A stretch of DNA of 64,000 nucleotides, from contig JAFDVI010000039.1 of NCBI GenBank assembly GCA_018269055.1, positions 50,411 through 114,410 of the forward strand. Direction: 5' to 3'. This DNA is from Acidobacteriota bacterium (GTDB lineage: Bacteria > Acidobacteriota > Blastocatellia > RBC074). Positions within the stretch are counted from its first letter, which is position 1; every line of letters begins with the position of its first letter. Made by a program: the position numbers and the translations under genes. This document shows, one piece after another, positions 1-8,125 of the stretch. The notes beneath the pieces were generated by a model. That model was not told where the DNA came from, ran no database searches, and saw only the letters and a list, made by a program, of their open reading frames with translations.

Positions 1-30
1 AAAAGATTTGGGTAAAGACAAGGATTCAGT

Positions 31-143
31 GCGGGGTGCTGTGGCTTGATGCCGCTCGCTTTGCGTTGGCCCAGCGAGCAATCGCAGGGTCACCAAACGC
101 TTTGATGGAAGGCGAAAAGCGGCATCGAGCCACAGCACTCCGC
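31..143. repeat. Imperfect inverted repeat (palindromic intergenic element)
   Basis: The arm at 31-56 (core GTGCTGTGGCTTGATGCCGC) is nearly the reverse complement of the arm at 118-143, differing at a few positions. About 60 nt lie between the arms. No gene is supported in 1-279; the short minus-strand frames here have no recognisable product. It resembles the other palindromic spacers in this window in being confined to a gap. Confidence 0.6.
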
Positions 144-223
144 ATAGAAGAAACAAAATAGTCATTGTAATGCAGCCACAGGTTTGTAGCCTTCAACCCG
201 CTGATAAGCCGCCGCGTGCAAGT

Positions 224-275
224 CAAACAGCCTGGTTGCAAGCGTCGGCTCTGAAGCTTGCAACCAGGCTGTTTG
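224..275. repeat. Perfect 20-bp inverted repeat upstream of the glycosyltransferase
   Basis: Positions 224-243 (CAAACAGCCTGGTTGCAAGC) are the exact reverse complement of 256-275, with a 12-nt loop. It ends about 20 nt before the chosen start codon, so it could form a strong hairpin in the leader RNA. No U-tract follows, so it does not look like a simple terminator. Confidence 0.75.
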
Positions 276-294
276 CCAGTTGAAATACCCGGTG

Positions 295-969
295 GTGAAA
301 ATCTCCATCATTATCCCTACGCTCAACGAAGAGGCGACGATCCGCGAGTTGGCCGAATCACTTGAATGGTTGCAGGGGGAGTGTGAAGTCATTGTTGCCG
401 ATGGCGGCAGCAACGATGCGACTGTTTCCTTGCTACGGCAGTGCGGTTTGCGTCTTGTCAAAGCTGCGCGCGGTCGCGGATGCCAGATGAATGCCGGGGC
501 GAAGTTGGCAACAGGCGATACGCTGTTGTTTCTTCACGCCGACACCCGATTGCCCGAAAACGCGCTGGCAATGATTGAAACCTCGCTGCAAGACAGTCGC
601 GTTTGCGGCGGCAATTTCAGTTTGATCTTTGACGGGAAAACACGCGAAGCCCGATTGCTGACCAAGCTGTATCCGCTGCTGCGATGGGGCGGAATGTGTT
701 ATGGCGATTCGGTGCTTTTCATTCGGCGCAGCGTGTTTGAACGCTTGAATGGGTATCGCGACTATCCGATTTTTGAAGATTGCGACCTGTACCGCAGAAT
801 GCGACGTGTTGGGAAGTTCGCGCGGTTGCCTGCGGCGGCGATGACGTCTTCGCGGCGGTTTGAAGGCCGCTTCCTTCGCACCTTTGCGTTGTGGGCCGCG
901 ATGCAGATGTTGTACTGGTTGGGCGTTCATCCGAACCGCTTGGCGCGTTGGTACAAACCGTTGCGCTAA
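295..969 (+). CDS. Glycosyltransferase family 2, TIGR04283-type
   Basis: A 224-residue GT-A fold glycosyltransferase. The N-terminus KISIIIPTLNEE, then VIVADGGSNDAT (nucleotide-binding strand and loop) and the DXD-like LFLHADTRLP are typical of the small transferases called rSAM/selenodomain-associated transferase 2. A GYRDYPIFEDCDLYRRMRR segment supplies the usual acceptor-side ED motif. The frame is open from a TTG at 280, but the conserved part begins at once after the GTG at 295, so that start is preferred. No convincing ribosome binding site is visible because a perfect inverted repeat occupies the leader. It is convergent with coaA. The sugar donor and acceptor cannot be read from sequence. 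Confidence 0.85.
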   Translation: MKISIIIPTLNEEATIRELAESLEWLQGECEVIVADGGSNDATVSLLRQCGLRLVKAARGRGCQMNAGAKLATGDTLLFLHADTRLPENALAMIETSLQDSRVCGGNFSLIFDGKTREARLLTKLYPLLRWGGMCYGDSVLFIRRSVFERLNGYRDYPIFEDCDLYRRMRRVGKFARLPAAAMTSSRRFEGRFLRTFALWAAMQMLYWLGVHPNRLARWYKPLR

Positions 970-988
970 ATCAACTGGAAAGCTCCGG

Positions 989-1070
989 GACAGGATTGAC
1001 AGGATTAAGAAGATGAACAGGCGGTAGAATGGGTTTGGGAAGAATCCTGTTTCATCCTGTTAATCCTGTC
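989..1070. repeat. Dispersed intergenic repeat with AACAGGATT-type units, copy 1
   Basis: GACAGGATTGACAGGATTAA on the left faces AATCCTGT, CATCCTGT and TAATCCTGTC on the right, giving an interrupted palindrome of short repeated units. It sits between two convergent genes and may act as a bidirectional transcription end. A related degenerate copy is at 31077-31161. Confidence 0.7.
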
Positions 1071-1105
1071 TATTTTTTGTCTCAGGGGTGCCTGTTCTGA
1101 TTTAG

Positions 1106-2041
1106 TCACAACTTTCTCAGCCTTACCTGTTGGATGGAATGATCCAACCCCTTTTCCAAAATCAGATGCGCGCGAGTTCGCGTCGGCAGGATGTTTTCGC
1201 GCAAATTCAGTCCATTGATTTCTTCCCAAATCTTTAGTGCGGTTTGCCGGGCTTCTTCATCAGACAGGCTGGCGTAGCGGTGAAAGTAGGAAATCGGATC
1301 GCGAAACGCCGTGCGTCGCAGCGTCAGGAACCGGTTGACGTACCAGGTTTTGATGTCTTCTTCGTCCGCGTCCACGTAAATTGAAAAATCGAAGTAATCG
1401 GAAACGAAAATCGGCGAATCGCTTTCCGCCGTGCCCACGCCGGTCTGTAACACGTTCAACCCTTCGACAATCATGATGTCCGGCTGGCGCACGGTCTGCA
1501 CCTGATCGGGCACAATGTCATAAATCAGGTGCGAATAAATCGGTGCGATGACTTCGGGTTCGCCGGATTTCACATCGGCGACAAACCTCACCAATCGCCG
1601 CCGGTCGTAACTTTCCGGAAAGCCTTTGCGCTTCATCAATCCCCGCGCTTCCAATGCAGCAGTCGTGAGCAGAAAGCCATCGGTCGTAATCAAATCCACT
1701 TTGGGATGATTCCGCCAGCGCGCCAGCAAAGCTTGCAAGATACGCGCGGTGGTGCTTTTGCCAACCGCGACGCTGCCCGCAATGCCAATAACATAAGGAA
1801 CTTTGGCCGTAGAATCGCCCAGGAAGGTGTGCGTGGCCGTGTGCAGGCTCTGTGTTGCGGCGACATACAAATTCAGCAACCGCGACAGTGGGAGATAAAT
1901 TTCTTCGACCTCGCGTAGCGAGATGCGTTCGTTGATGCCGCGCAAATTGGCCAGGTCCTCTTCCGTCAATGTTAATGGTGTCGAATTGCGGAGTTGGCTC
2001 CACTCTTCACGCGTGAAATCAGTATAAGGAGAAAGGGGCAT
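1106..2041 (-). CDS. coaA: Type I pantothenate kinase
   Basis: A cytoplasmic kinase that phosphorylates pantothenate with ATP, the first step of coenzyme A synthesis. The 311-residue protein matches the length of bacterial type I PanK (about 316). It opens with SPYTDFTREEWSQLR, carries the P-loop GIAGSVAVGKSTTAR, then RRLVRFVADVKSG and the LNVLQ segment of the family. The frame is open upstream to 2167, but those 42 extra residues have no family similarity, so the ATG at 2041 is chosen. No strong ribosome binding site precedes it. It lies 131 nt downstream of the SDR gene on the same strand; a functional link is not evident. Confidence 0.93.
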   Translation of the reverse strand: MPLSPYTDFTREEWSQLRNSTPLTLTEEDLANLRGINERISLREVEEIYLPLSRLLNLYVAATQSLHTATHTFLGDSTAKVPYVIGIAGSVAVGKSTTARILQALLARWRNHPKVDLITTDGFLLTTAALEARGLMKRKGFPESYDRRRLVRFVADVKSGEPEVIAPIYSHLIYDIVPDQVQTVRQPDIMIVEGLNVLQTGVGTAESDSPIFVSDYFDFSIYVDADEEDIKTWYVNRFLTLRRTAFRDPISYFHRYASLSDEEARQTALKIWEEINGLNLRENILPTRTRAHLILEKGLDHSIQQVRLRKL

Positions 2042-2172
2042 AACGATCCCAAGAGTGATATTGCGCGAACCGTTGGTTTGCGTCTTGCTGAAAAAACGAA
2101 ATGCGATGGCCGGAGTTTCCGAGGAGCGGTTTCCGACCAAAAGCAAACTGGACAGTTTGCGCAACACATTGT

Positions 2173-2955
2173 TTACAGCGGCGGCATAAACCGTCCATCC
2201 ACTGCCGTCCAGCCGCCGTCCACGAACAGCACGGTTCCGGTGACGTAACTGGCGGCGTCCGAAGCCAGATAGATGACGGCTCCGGCCATTTCATCCGAAC
2301 TCGCCCACCGTTTGAGCGCATTTTTTTCGGCGTAAGCGTTGTACCAATCCGGTTTGTCTTTGATCGGGCGAGTCAGCGGCGTATCCACAACGCCCGGCGC
2401 GACGGCATTGACGCGGACGCCCCTGGTTCCCAATTCCGCCGCCAGCGCGCGAACCATTTGCACCATGCCGGATTTCGTTGCGGCATACACGCCCTGGCCG
2501 GGTTCGACGACCAGCGAGCGAATCGAAGAAAACACAACAATGCTGCCGCGCCCTTGTCCAGCCATCACCCGCCCGGCTTCGCGCAACACGGCCAGCGTGC
2601 CTTTCAGGTTGACGGCAATGACGCGGTCGAATTCTTCGTCGGTGTAATCCAGCAATTGTTTGCGGACGTTGATCGCAGGTGTAGCCACGGCGATGTCCAC
2701 GCTGCCGCGTTCAGCGGCTACGGATTGAAACAGGGCTTTGACACTTTTGGTGTTCGTTACATCCACAGTGCGAGCTTCGGCGCTTTCGCCGATTTCGCGC
2801 GCAGTCGTTTCCGCAAGTTCCGGTTTGACGTCCGCGCAGACGACGAAAGCGCCCTGCGCCGCCAAGCCCTTGGCGACGGATTGGCCAATGCCCGAACCTG
2901 CGCCGATGACAACGGCGATGCGTTTATCCAATCGAAAAAGTCGTTCGTAATTCAT
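2173..2955 (-). CDS. SDR family NAD(P)-dependent oxidoreductase
   Basis: A 260-residue classical short-chain dehydrogenase/reductase. It has the dinucleotide-binding GAGSGIGQ near residue 18, the acidic CADVKPE after strand 2 (suggesting NAD preference), a catalytic Ser in VFSSIRS, and the YAATK catalytic Tyr/Lys pair. PGVVDTPL and YVTGTVLFVDGGW near the C-terminus are typical. The usual NNAG after strand 4 is replaced by ATPAIN. Its start codon overlaps the stop of the M20 peptidase gene by 4 nt (ATGA), so the two are translationally coupled and probably act in one catabolic route. The substrate is unknown. Confidence 0.9.
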   Translation of the reverse strand: MNYERLFRLDKRIAVVIGAGSGIGQSVAKGLAAQGAFVVCADVKPELAETTAREIGESAEARTVDVTNTKSVKALFQSVAAERGSVDIAVATPAINVRKQLLDYTDEEFDRVIAVNLKGTLAVLREAGRVMAGQGRGSIVVFSSIRSLVVEPGQGVYAATKSGMVQMVRALAAELGTRGVRVNAVAPGVVDTPLTRPIKDKPDWYNAYAEKNALKRWASSDEMAGAVIYLASDAASYVTGTVLFVDGGWTAVDGRFMPPL

Positions 2956-4232
2956 TGATGCTCACTCGCTCCCAGTAATCGTATGGCGGCCAGCGCCATT
3001 GCCTTGCACGATAAAATCAAATGTCCGATCTCGCAATACTCGTCCGGTTGATGCGCCAGATTCAAAATGCCGGGACCGTAGGCGACACACTGTTCGATCC
3101 CGGCAATGCGGGCAAAATGTTTTTGATCGTAGGTTCCCGGACTGGCAATCAGCGGAGCTTGTTTGCCGACCGAAGACACAATTGCCGAAGCCAGGGTTTT
3201 CACCAGTTCGGATTCCGGCGCAGTCATGGTCGGATGAACGACCATCAAATCGTTCAATTCGTAGCGAAAGTCTTCATCGGTTTGTTTCAGCCTTTCGAGC
3301 AGTTCGATCACCTCGCCACGAACGGTTTCAAACGGCTCTTCCAACAGAAAGCGACGGTCAAAAAGCGCCCGGCATAGATCGGCGACGCAGGGCGTTTGCA
3401 GCACGTCAATCGGCTGGCCACCGGAAATTGAATTGACATTGATGGTTGCCGACCGCGCCGCCTCCGGTTCAACCGGCATGCGCGTTCTGCGATCGTGAAG
3501 TTTCGGCTTCAATTCGGTTTCGACTTTGACGATGAACCGCGCCATCCGGTCAATCGCGCTGGCGCCCAGAAACGGCATGCTGCCGTGCGCGATGCGTCCG
3601 CGCATCAGCACTTCAAACCAGTACACGCCGCGATGTCCCAGGCAGATGCGGTCGTAATCCAGCGGTTCGGTGATGACGACGTAATCAATCGCTTCGCGGC
3701 GAAAATAACCGTGCTCCGCCAGATACGCGGCGCCCGCAAATCCGCCGCTTTCTTCATCTACGGTCGCGCTTTGTTCGACCGAACCGGCCAGCTTCACCCC
3801 GGCGCGGCGAATGGCTTCGATGGCAAAAATCGAAGCGGCAATCCCGGCTTTTTGATCGGTCACACCCCGACCATAAATTCGTCCGTCGCGAATCAACGCC
3901 GCAAAGGGATCCACCGTCCAGCCTTCGCCCGCAGGCACTACGTCCAAATGCCCATTGAAATGCAAGGTGGGTTTCGAGCGCTGGCCGCGCATTCGACCGA
4001 TGACGTTGACGCGGGGGAATTGTACTGTGCATTCGGGCAAGCCTTCGGCAGTGACAAATTCGGTTTCGTAGCCGAACTCTTTCAACTTTGTGCCGATCAA
4101 CTGCGCGCAATCGGCGTAATTTTCTCCGGGCGGGTTGACGGTTGGAATGCGGACAAGCTGGCGCAGAAACTCAACCATCTCTTCGGCGAGTTCATCTACG
4201 CAGGTAAGGGAAGCAATTTCCGATGGAAGCAT
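2952..4232 (-). CDS. M20 family metallopeptidase (ArgE/DapE/ACY1-like)
   Basis: A two-domain zinc hydrolase of amino-acid amide or N-acyl bonds. Visible family features are RQLVRIPTVNPPGENY at the N-terminus, the metal-binding NGHLDVVPAGEGW (His, Asp), VDEESGGFAG (catalytic and bridging Glu), ITEPLD, GHRGVYWFEV at the start of the dimerisation domain, and SPGTYDQKHFA with the last His. The frame runs up to 4328, but that part overlaps a palindromic repeat; the ATG at 4232 (MLPSEIASLT) gives a protein of 426 residues, normal for the family. It is the first gene of a coupled pair with the SDR. Substrate identity (acetylornithine, succinyl-diaminopimelate or a peptide) cannot be decided. Confidence 0.88.
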   Translation of the reverse strand: MLPSEIASLTCVDELAEEMVEFLRQLVRIPTVNPPGENYADCAQLIGTKLKEFGYETEFVTAEGLPECTVQFPRVNVIGRMRGQRSKPTLHFNGHLDVVPAGEGWTVDPFAALIRDGRIYGRGVTDQKAGIAASIFAIEAIRRAGVKLAGSVEQSATVDEESGGFAGAAYLAEHGYFRREAIDYVVITEPLDYDRICLGHRGVYWFEVLMRGRIAHGSMPFLGASAIDRMARFIVKVETELKPKLHDRRTRMPVEPEAARSATINVNSISGGQPIDVLQTPCVADLCRALFDRRFLLEEPFETVRGEVIELLERLKQTDEDFRYELNDLMVVHPTMTAPESELVKTLASAIVSSVGKQAPLIASPGTYDQKHFARIAGIEQCVAYGPGILNLAHQPDEYCEIGHLILSCKAMALAAIRLLGASEHQ

Positions 4233-4247
4233 ACTTTGATTCGACAG

Positions 4248-4353
4248 AGCTTGGGTACGCGACGCCTCCGGCTCGCGGTCTTTGCAATTCGCACTTTTGT
4301 TTTCACAGGGCCGCCAGCCGAGACGCATGCTGGAAGCGATGCGTACCCAGCTT
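4248..4353. repeat. Inverted repeat between npdG-like and M20 genes
   Basis: AGCTTGGGTACGC at 4248-4260 is mirrored by GCGTACCCAGCTT at 4341-4353, with one base missing in the second arm. Between them are C/G-rich segments that may also pair. The right arm overlaps the stop codon of the F420:NADP reductase gene and the left arm lies just upstream of the M20 start, so the element fills the gap. Confidence 0.55.
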
Positions 4354-5047
4354 AGATTCCGGTGATACGGATTCCGGTGTGGCCTTTGTAGCGAATGTTG
4401 ATGCCAATCAGCAGCGCCGTAATCGCTTCGACGGTTCGAGAATTTGCCAGCGGGCCGCCGTCAACAAACCGGCAACCGCGGATGGCATCAACCAATGGGC
4501 GAACGGCTTCTTTGGCTTCTTTCTTGTCGCCGCAGACGATCACATCGCATTCGACTTCGTGCGAAAGATCAATCAATGATTCCGCGCCAACGTTGTGAAA
4601 TGCCGAAACGACTGTGACGGTGTCGGGCACTTGTTCTTTACACTGTTCCGCTGCTGAGCCTGCCCAAACGCCCAGCACGCGTGTGGGTTTGCCGCCGACT
4701 GCCGGTTCCAGCGGCACTGTGACATCAATCAAAATTGAACCGGACGGCAGTTTGTCGCGGATTTCTTTCAAGGTGGCAATTTGCGCAGCGAAAGGGACGG
4801 TCAAGACAACGAGGGAAGAGCTGGCGGCGGCTTCCGTGTTATGCGCGCCGCTGACGGCTGCATCGGTGAAACCTGCCTTCGCCAAAATTTCTTTCATTTC
4901 CTTGGCGGCGTCCGAGGCGCGTTCGGCTGCGCGAGAACCGACAATGATGTCGAATCCGGCTTGGGCCCAACGTAGCGCAAGCCCTTTGCCCTGATCGCCC
5001 GTCCCGCCGATAATTGCAATTCGTTTGTTGGGGTGTACATTTGGCAT
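4352..5047 (-). CDS. npdG: NADPH-dependent F420 reductase
   Basis: A 231-residue Rossmann protein of the F420:NADP oxidoreductase family, which moves hydride between coenzyme F420 and NADP. The N-terminus RIAIIGGTGDQGKGLALRWAQ with GSRAAERA (the Arg/Ser that read the NADP 2'-phosphate) is characteristic, as are VVLTVPFAAQ, SAFHNVGAE and DGGPLANSRTVEAITALLIGIN near the end. The start ATG at 5047 gives the short lead MPNVHPNKR before strand 1. It is divergent from chrA with 49 nt between them. No F420-biosynthesis gene or F420-dependent enzyme lies in the window, so cofactor supply must come from elsewhere. The family call is strong; the physiological direction is not known. Confidence 0.88.
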   Translation of the reverse strand: MPNVHPNKRIAIIGGTGDQGKGLALRWAQAGFDIIVGSRAAERASDAAKEMKEILAKAGFTDAAVSGAHNTEAAASSSLVVLTVPFAAQIATLKEIRDKLPSGSILIDVTVPLEPAVGGKPTRVLGVWAGSAAEQCKEQVPDTVTVVSAFHNVGAESLIDLSHEVECDVIVCGDKKEAKEAVRPLVDAIRGCRFVDGGPLANSRTVEAITALLIGINIRYKGHTGIRITGI

Positions 5048-5096
5048 GGCAGGATTCTAAATCAAAGACCTACATTGGGACAGAAGCGAACCGGAA

Positions 5097-6707
5097 GTGA
5101 GTGAAAAAGTCGAGATAACCGAATCCAAAACGTCGCTGGTGGCAATGCTGACAGGCAGCTTTCGTTGGCTGCGCGAATGGATTGCCAGCCAGTTTGTCCC
5201 TGCCGAATCCGCGGTCGAATGGCGTGCATTGGCCAAGGCGTTTCTGAGATTGGGAATGACGGGATTTGGCGGAGGCATCGCCGTCATTTCGCAAATTCGT
5301 CGTTTGGTGGTTCATCAGAAACAGTGGATGACCGAAGAGGAGTTCCTGGATGCTGTTTCCCTGGCGCAAAGCCTGCCCGGCGCGAACGCTGCAAATGCGA
5401 CGGCCTATGTGGGATTGAAACTGGGCGGGTTTCGCGGCGCAGTGGTTTCGGTCGTCAGCTTCATTACACCTTCGTTTGTGATGATGATCGGGCTGACTGT
5501 TGCACACAGCTATTTGTACAAATTCCCGGATGCGCAACGCATCTTTCAGGGATTCAATGCCGCCGTCGTCGGTTTGATTGCCGCGACGGTCACCAGGCTC
5601 GGCAAAACGGCGATGCAACAGCAGTGGCACCTGGAATTGGGCGTCGTCGCGGGATTCATGCTGATCTTCACGACCACCACCATCGCCGAAGTCGTGTTGA
5701 TCGCCGGGATGGTCGGCATCTTCATCCAGTTTTACAAAACGCGCGCTCGCCAGCAGATTCGGCAGAAACTTCGCAAAGAGCATCAAGTCACTGCGCGCGA
5801 AGTTGCCGTGGAACAACAGGCGCGGCAACACGCCGCAGATTTGATCGAAAGCAAAGATAAACTGGCTGACGATTACAAAGTCGAAGTTTCGCTGCCGACC
5901 AGACAAACCGACAGCGAGAAGGAAGAAAAACGACCGAGCAAAGCCTTCCCGAAGACCGACCCGGCTTCTGACAACCAGTCCACAGACCAGGGCAGTGCGG
6001 AAGGGCAAACTGTTGAAGATGGTCATCAACCTTTTCTTCCCATCGCAGGGAAAAAAGGAGTCACCACCAAATTGCCCAAATCGCCGAGCAAACTTCAAAG
6101 TTTCGCGCCCCTGGCGTTTTTGCCTTTCATGTTGGGAATGCTGTTGTTGAATTGGTCTGCTGTGTTGTCGAAACTGCTGACGATTTGGAAGCTGGCCATG
6201 ATCTTTTTGCGGGTTGGCACCGTCACCTTTGGCGGAGGCTTTGTGATGATTCCGCAAATTGAAACCGACATCGTCGAAGTGCATCACTGGATGGATCATC
6301 AAACGTTTGCCGACGGCATGGCCTTTGGCCAGATCACCCCCGGCCCTGTGCTGATTACGGCGACGTTTATCGGATACAGAGTAGCAGGGCCAGTGGGAGC
6401 GCTTACCACGACCATCGCCGCCTTTCTGCCTTCGTTTATCATGGCGATCATCGCCGGAGCTTCGCTCAATCGGTTCCGCACCAATTTCCTGGTGCAATCC
6501 TTTCTGGCCGGCGTGGCTCCGGCAGTGGTCGGCATGCTCGCCGCCGCCGGAGTCAGTTTGGCGAAATCCGGTTTGAATTCACCGCTCAGTTACGGCGTGG
6601 CAACCCTGGCGTTTTTGTTGATGCTTCGCGCAAAGCTGAATCCGGTGGTGATTATTTTTGGTTGCGGATTGGTGCAATGGGCGGTGGCGCGCGGGCTGAT
6701 TGGGTGA
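5097..6707 (+). CDS. chrA: ChrA-family chromate transporter, two-domain fusion with long linker
   Basis: An integral membrane protein of the CHR superfamily, whose members export chromate. Two homologous halves are visible: LGMTGFGGGIAVISQIRR with SLAQSLPGANAANATAYVG in the first, and VGTVTFGGGFVMIPQIE with MAFGQITPGPVLITATFIG in the second. This is the long-chain (fused) architecture. Between the halves, from about residue 218 to 340, is a hydrophilic, charged and Ser/Thr/Gln-rich stretch much longer than a usual connector. Total length is 536 residues against about 400 for typical fused ChrA. The start is GTG at 5097; CGGAA just upstream is a weak ribosome binding site. Chromate specificity is inferred from family only. 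Confidence 0.88.
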   Translation: MSEKVEITESKTSLVAMLTGSFRWLREWIASQFVPAESAVEWRALAKAFLRLGMTGFGGGIAVISQIRRLVVHQKQWMTEEEFLDAVSLAQSLPGANAANATAYVGLKLGGFRGAVVSVVSFITPSFVMMIGLTVAHSYLYKFPDAQRIFQGFNAAVVGLIAATVTRLGKTAMQQQWHLELGVVAGFMLIFTTTTIAEVVLIAGMVGIFIQFYKTRARQQIRQKLRKEHQVTAREVAVEQQARQHAADLIESKDKLADDYKVEVSLPTRQTDSEKEEKRPSKAFPKTDPASDNQSTDQGSAEGQTVEDGHQPFLPIAGKKGVTTKLPKSPSKLQSFAPLAFLPFMLGMLLLNWSAVLSKLLTIWKLAMIFLRVGTVTFGGGFVMIPQIETDIVEVHHWMDHQTFADGMAFGQITPGPVLITATFIGYRVAGPVGALTTTIAAFLPSFIMAIIAGASLNRFRTNFLVQSFLAGVAPAVVGMLAAAGVSLAKSGLNSPLSYGVATLAFLLMLRAKLNPVVIIFGCGLVQWAVARGLIG

Positions 6708-6722
6708 TTGAAAGTTACAGCT

Positions 6723-7562
6723 ATGAGTTCTTACCTGGCTTCTTCGCAAATTGACGCTTATCAACGCGACGGTTTTCTGGTCGTCGAAAACTTTGCCAGC
6801 GTGGATGAATGCAACGCGCTGAAACACCGCGCGGAGGAATTAGTCGCCGCGTTCGATCCACAAGGCGTAATTTCGATCTTCACCACCAAAGAACAAACGC
6901 GCCTGAGCGATGATTACTTTTTGGAATCGGGCGACAAGGTGCGATTCTTTTTTGAAGAAGACGCGTTTAACGCCGACGGCAGTTTGCGACAAAGCAAAGA
7001 GCGCTCAATTAACAAAATCGGCCACGCGCTGCACGACCTGGAACCGGTGTTTGACCGATTTTCGCGCAAACCGGAGTTGGCGACGATAGCCGAACAGATC
7101 GGGTTGCGGCAACCGCTCTTGCTGCAATCCATGTATATTTTCAAACAGCCGAACATTGGCGGCGAAGTCACTTGCCATCAGGACGCGACCTTTTTGTACA
7201 CCGAACCGATGACCGTCACCGGATTCTGGTTCGCGCTGGAAGACGCGACGTTGGAAAACGGCTGTCTATGGGCGATTCCGGGCGGACACAAACTTGGTTT
7301 GAAGAAACGGTTTTCCCGTGCCGAAACCGGCGGAACCAAAATTGATGTGTTGGATGGTTCGCCCTGGCCGAATAATTTGTTGGTTCCGCTGGAAGTCAAA
7401 GCCGGAACTTTGGTTTTGCTGCACGGATTGTTGCCGCACATGAGCCAGGCCAATCGTTCGCCGAAATCACGCCACGCTTATGCGGTGCATGTCGTGGATG
7501 GTTCGGCGGAATATCCAGCGGAAAATTGGCTGCGGCGAGAGTTGCCTGCTCGCGGGTTTTAG
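6723..7562 (+). CDS. Phytanoyl-CoA dioxygenase (PhyH) family protein
   Basis: A predicted Fe(II)/2-oxoglutarate-dependent oxygenase of 279 residues. YQRDGFLVVENFASVDEC is the typical opening. The metal site is the HxD of TCHQDATFLYTEP with the distal His in LHGLLPHMSQANRSPKSRHAY, where the following Arg would hold 2-oxoglutarate. The ATG at 6723 is preferred to the in-frame TTG at 6708 that touches the chrA stop. It follows chrA by 15 nt on the same strand and could be co-transcribed. The substrate is not predictable; family members hydroxylate lipids and many small molecules. Confidence 0.88.
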   Translation: MSSYLASSQIDAYQRDGFLVVENFASVDECNALKHRAEELVAAFDPQGVISIFTTKEQTRLSDDYFLESGDKVRFFFEEDAFNADGSLRQSKERSINKIGHALHDLEPVFDRFSRKPELATIAEQIGLRQPLLLQSMYIFKQPNIGGEVTCHQDATFLYTEPMTVTGFWFALEDATLENGCLWAIPGGHKLGLKKRFSRAETGGTKIDVLDGSPWPNNLLVPLEVKAGTLVLLHGLLPHMSQANRSPKSRHAYAVHVVDGSAEYPAENWLRRELPARGF

Positions 7563-7590
7563 CTGTAGGCGAGGACGCCTGCGCTCCCCA
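7563..7590. repeat. Short palindromic spacer (GGCGAGGACGCCTGCGC type)
   Basis: The gap between the dioxygenase and GNAT genes contains GGCGAGGACGCC, a short hairpin with arms GGCG and CGCC, followed by TGCGCTCCC. It is probably a remnant of an intergenic repeat. A longer open frame reads through it into the GNAT gene, which is why a too-early start is possible there. Confidence 0.35.
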
Positions 7591-7594
7591 ATCT

Positions 7595-8125
7595 ATGGAA
7601 TTCAAACTCAACACCTGTACGGTTCGTCCGTGGCGGCGAGGCGATGAAGATTCGCTGGTGGCGAATGCGAACAGCTATCAAATCTGGCGCAATGTTCGCG
7701 ACCGGTTTCCGTATCCATACACGTTGGACGACGCACGCGATTGGATTGGTCTGGCCAGCCGGGAATCTCCGCCCAGCAATTTCGCCATTGCCGTGGACGA
7801 ACAAGCCGTCGGTGGAATCGGGCTGATTTTCCGCGACGACATCAACCGTTGCCGAGCCGAAATCGGTTACTGGTTGGGCGAAGCGTACTGGGGCAAGGGC
7901 GTTATGACCGAATCTGTACGGGCGGTGACCGCCTGGGCATTTGAAACCTTCGATCTGGCCAGCATTTATGCCGGCGTTCTGGAATGGAATCCGGCTTCGA
8001 TGCGCGTGCTGGAAAAAGCCGGGTACACATTTGAAGCCCGGCTGAGAAAGGCCATGATCAAAGAAAATCTGGTCATGGATGAATTCATTTACTCCATCAC
8101 CAGAGAGGAGGCGGAAAATTTATGA
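7595..8125 (+). CDS. GNAT family N-acetyltransferase, RimJ/RimL-like
   Basis: A 176-residue acetyl-CoA-dependent acetyltransferase. TVRPWRRGDEDSLVANAN is the usual opening of the Acetyltransf_3 group. EIGYWLGEAYWGKGVMTESVRAVTAWAFE contains the acetyl-CoA pyrophosphate loop (here WGKG), and GVLEWNPASMRVLEKAGYTFEARLRKA is the conserved C-terminal motif. The frame is open from 7526, but the first 23 codons read through the intergenic palindrome, so the ATG at 7595 is chosen. Its stop overlaps the start of the next gene (ATGA). Such enzymes acetylate ribosomal protein N-termini or small molecules; the target here is unknown. Confidence 0.9.
   Translation: MEFKLNTCTVRPWRRGDEDSLVANANSYQIWRNVRDRFPYPYTLDDARDWIGLASRESPPSNFAIAVDEQAVGGIGLIFRDDINRCRAEIGYWLGEAYWGKGVMTESVRAVTAWAFETFDLASIYAGVLEWNPASMRVLEKAGYTFEARLRKAMIKENLVMDEFIYSITREEAENL

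Noticed and set aside
2042..2167. 42-residue N-terminal extension of pantothenate kinase
   Set aside because: The family begins at SPYTDF; the extra residues have no counterpart in known type I PanK.
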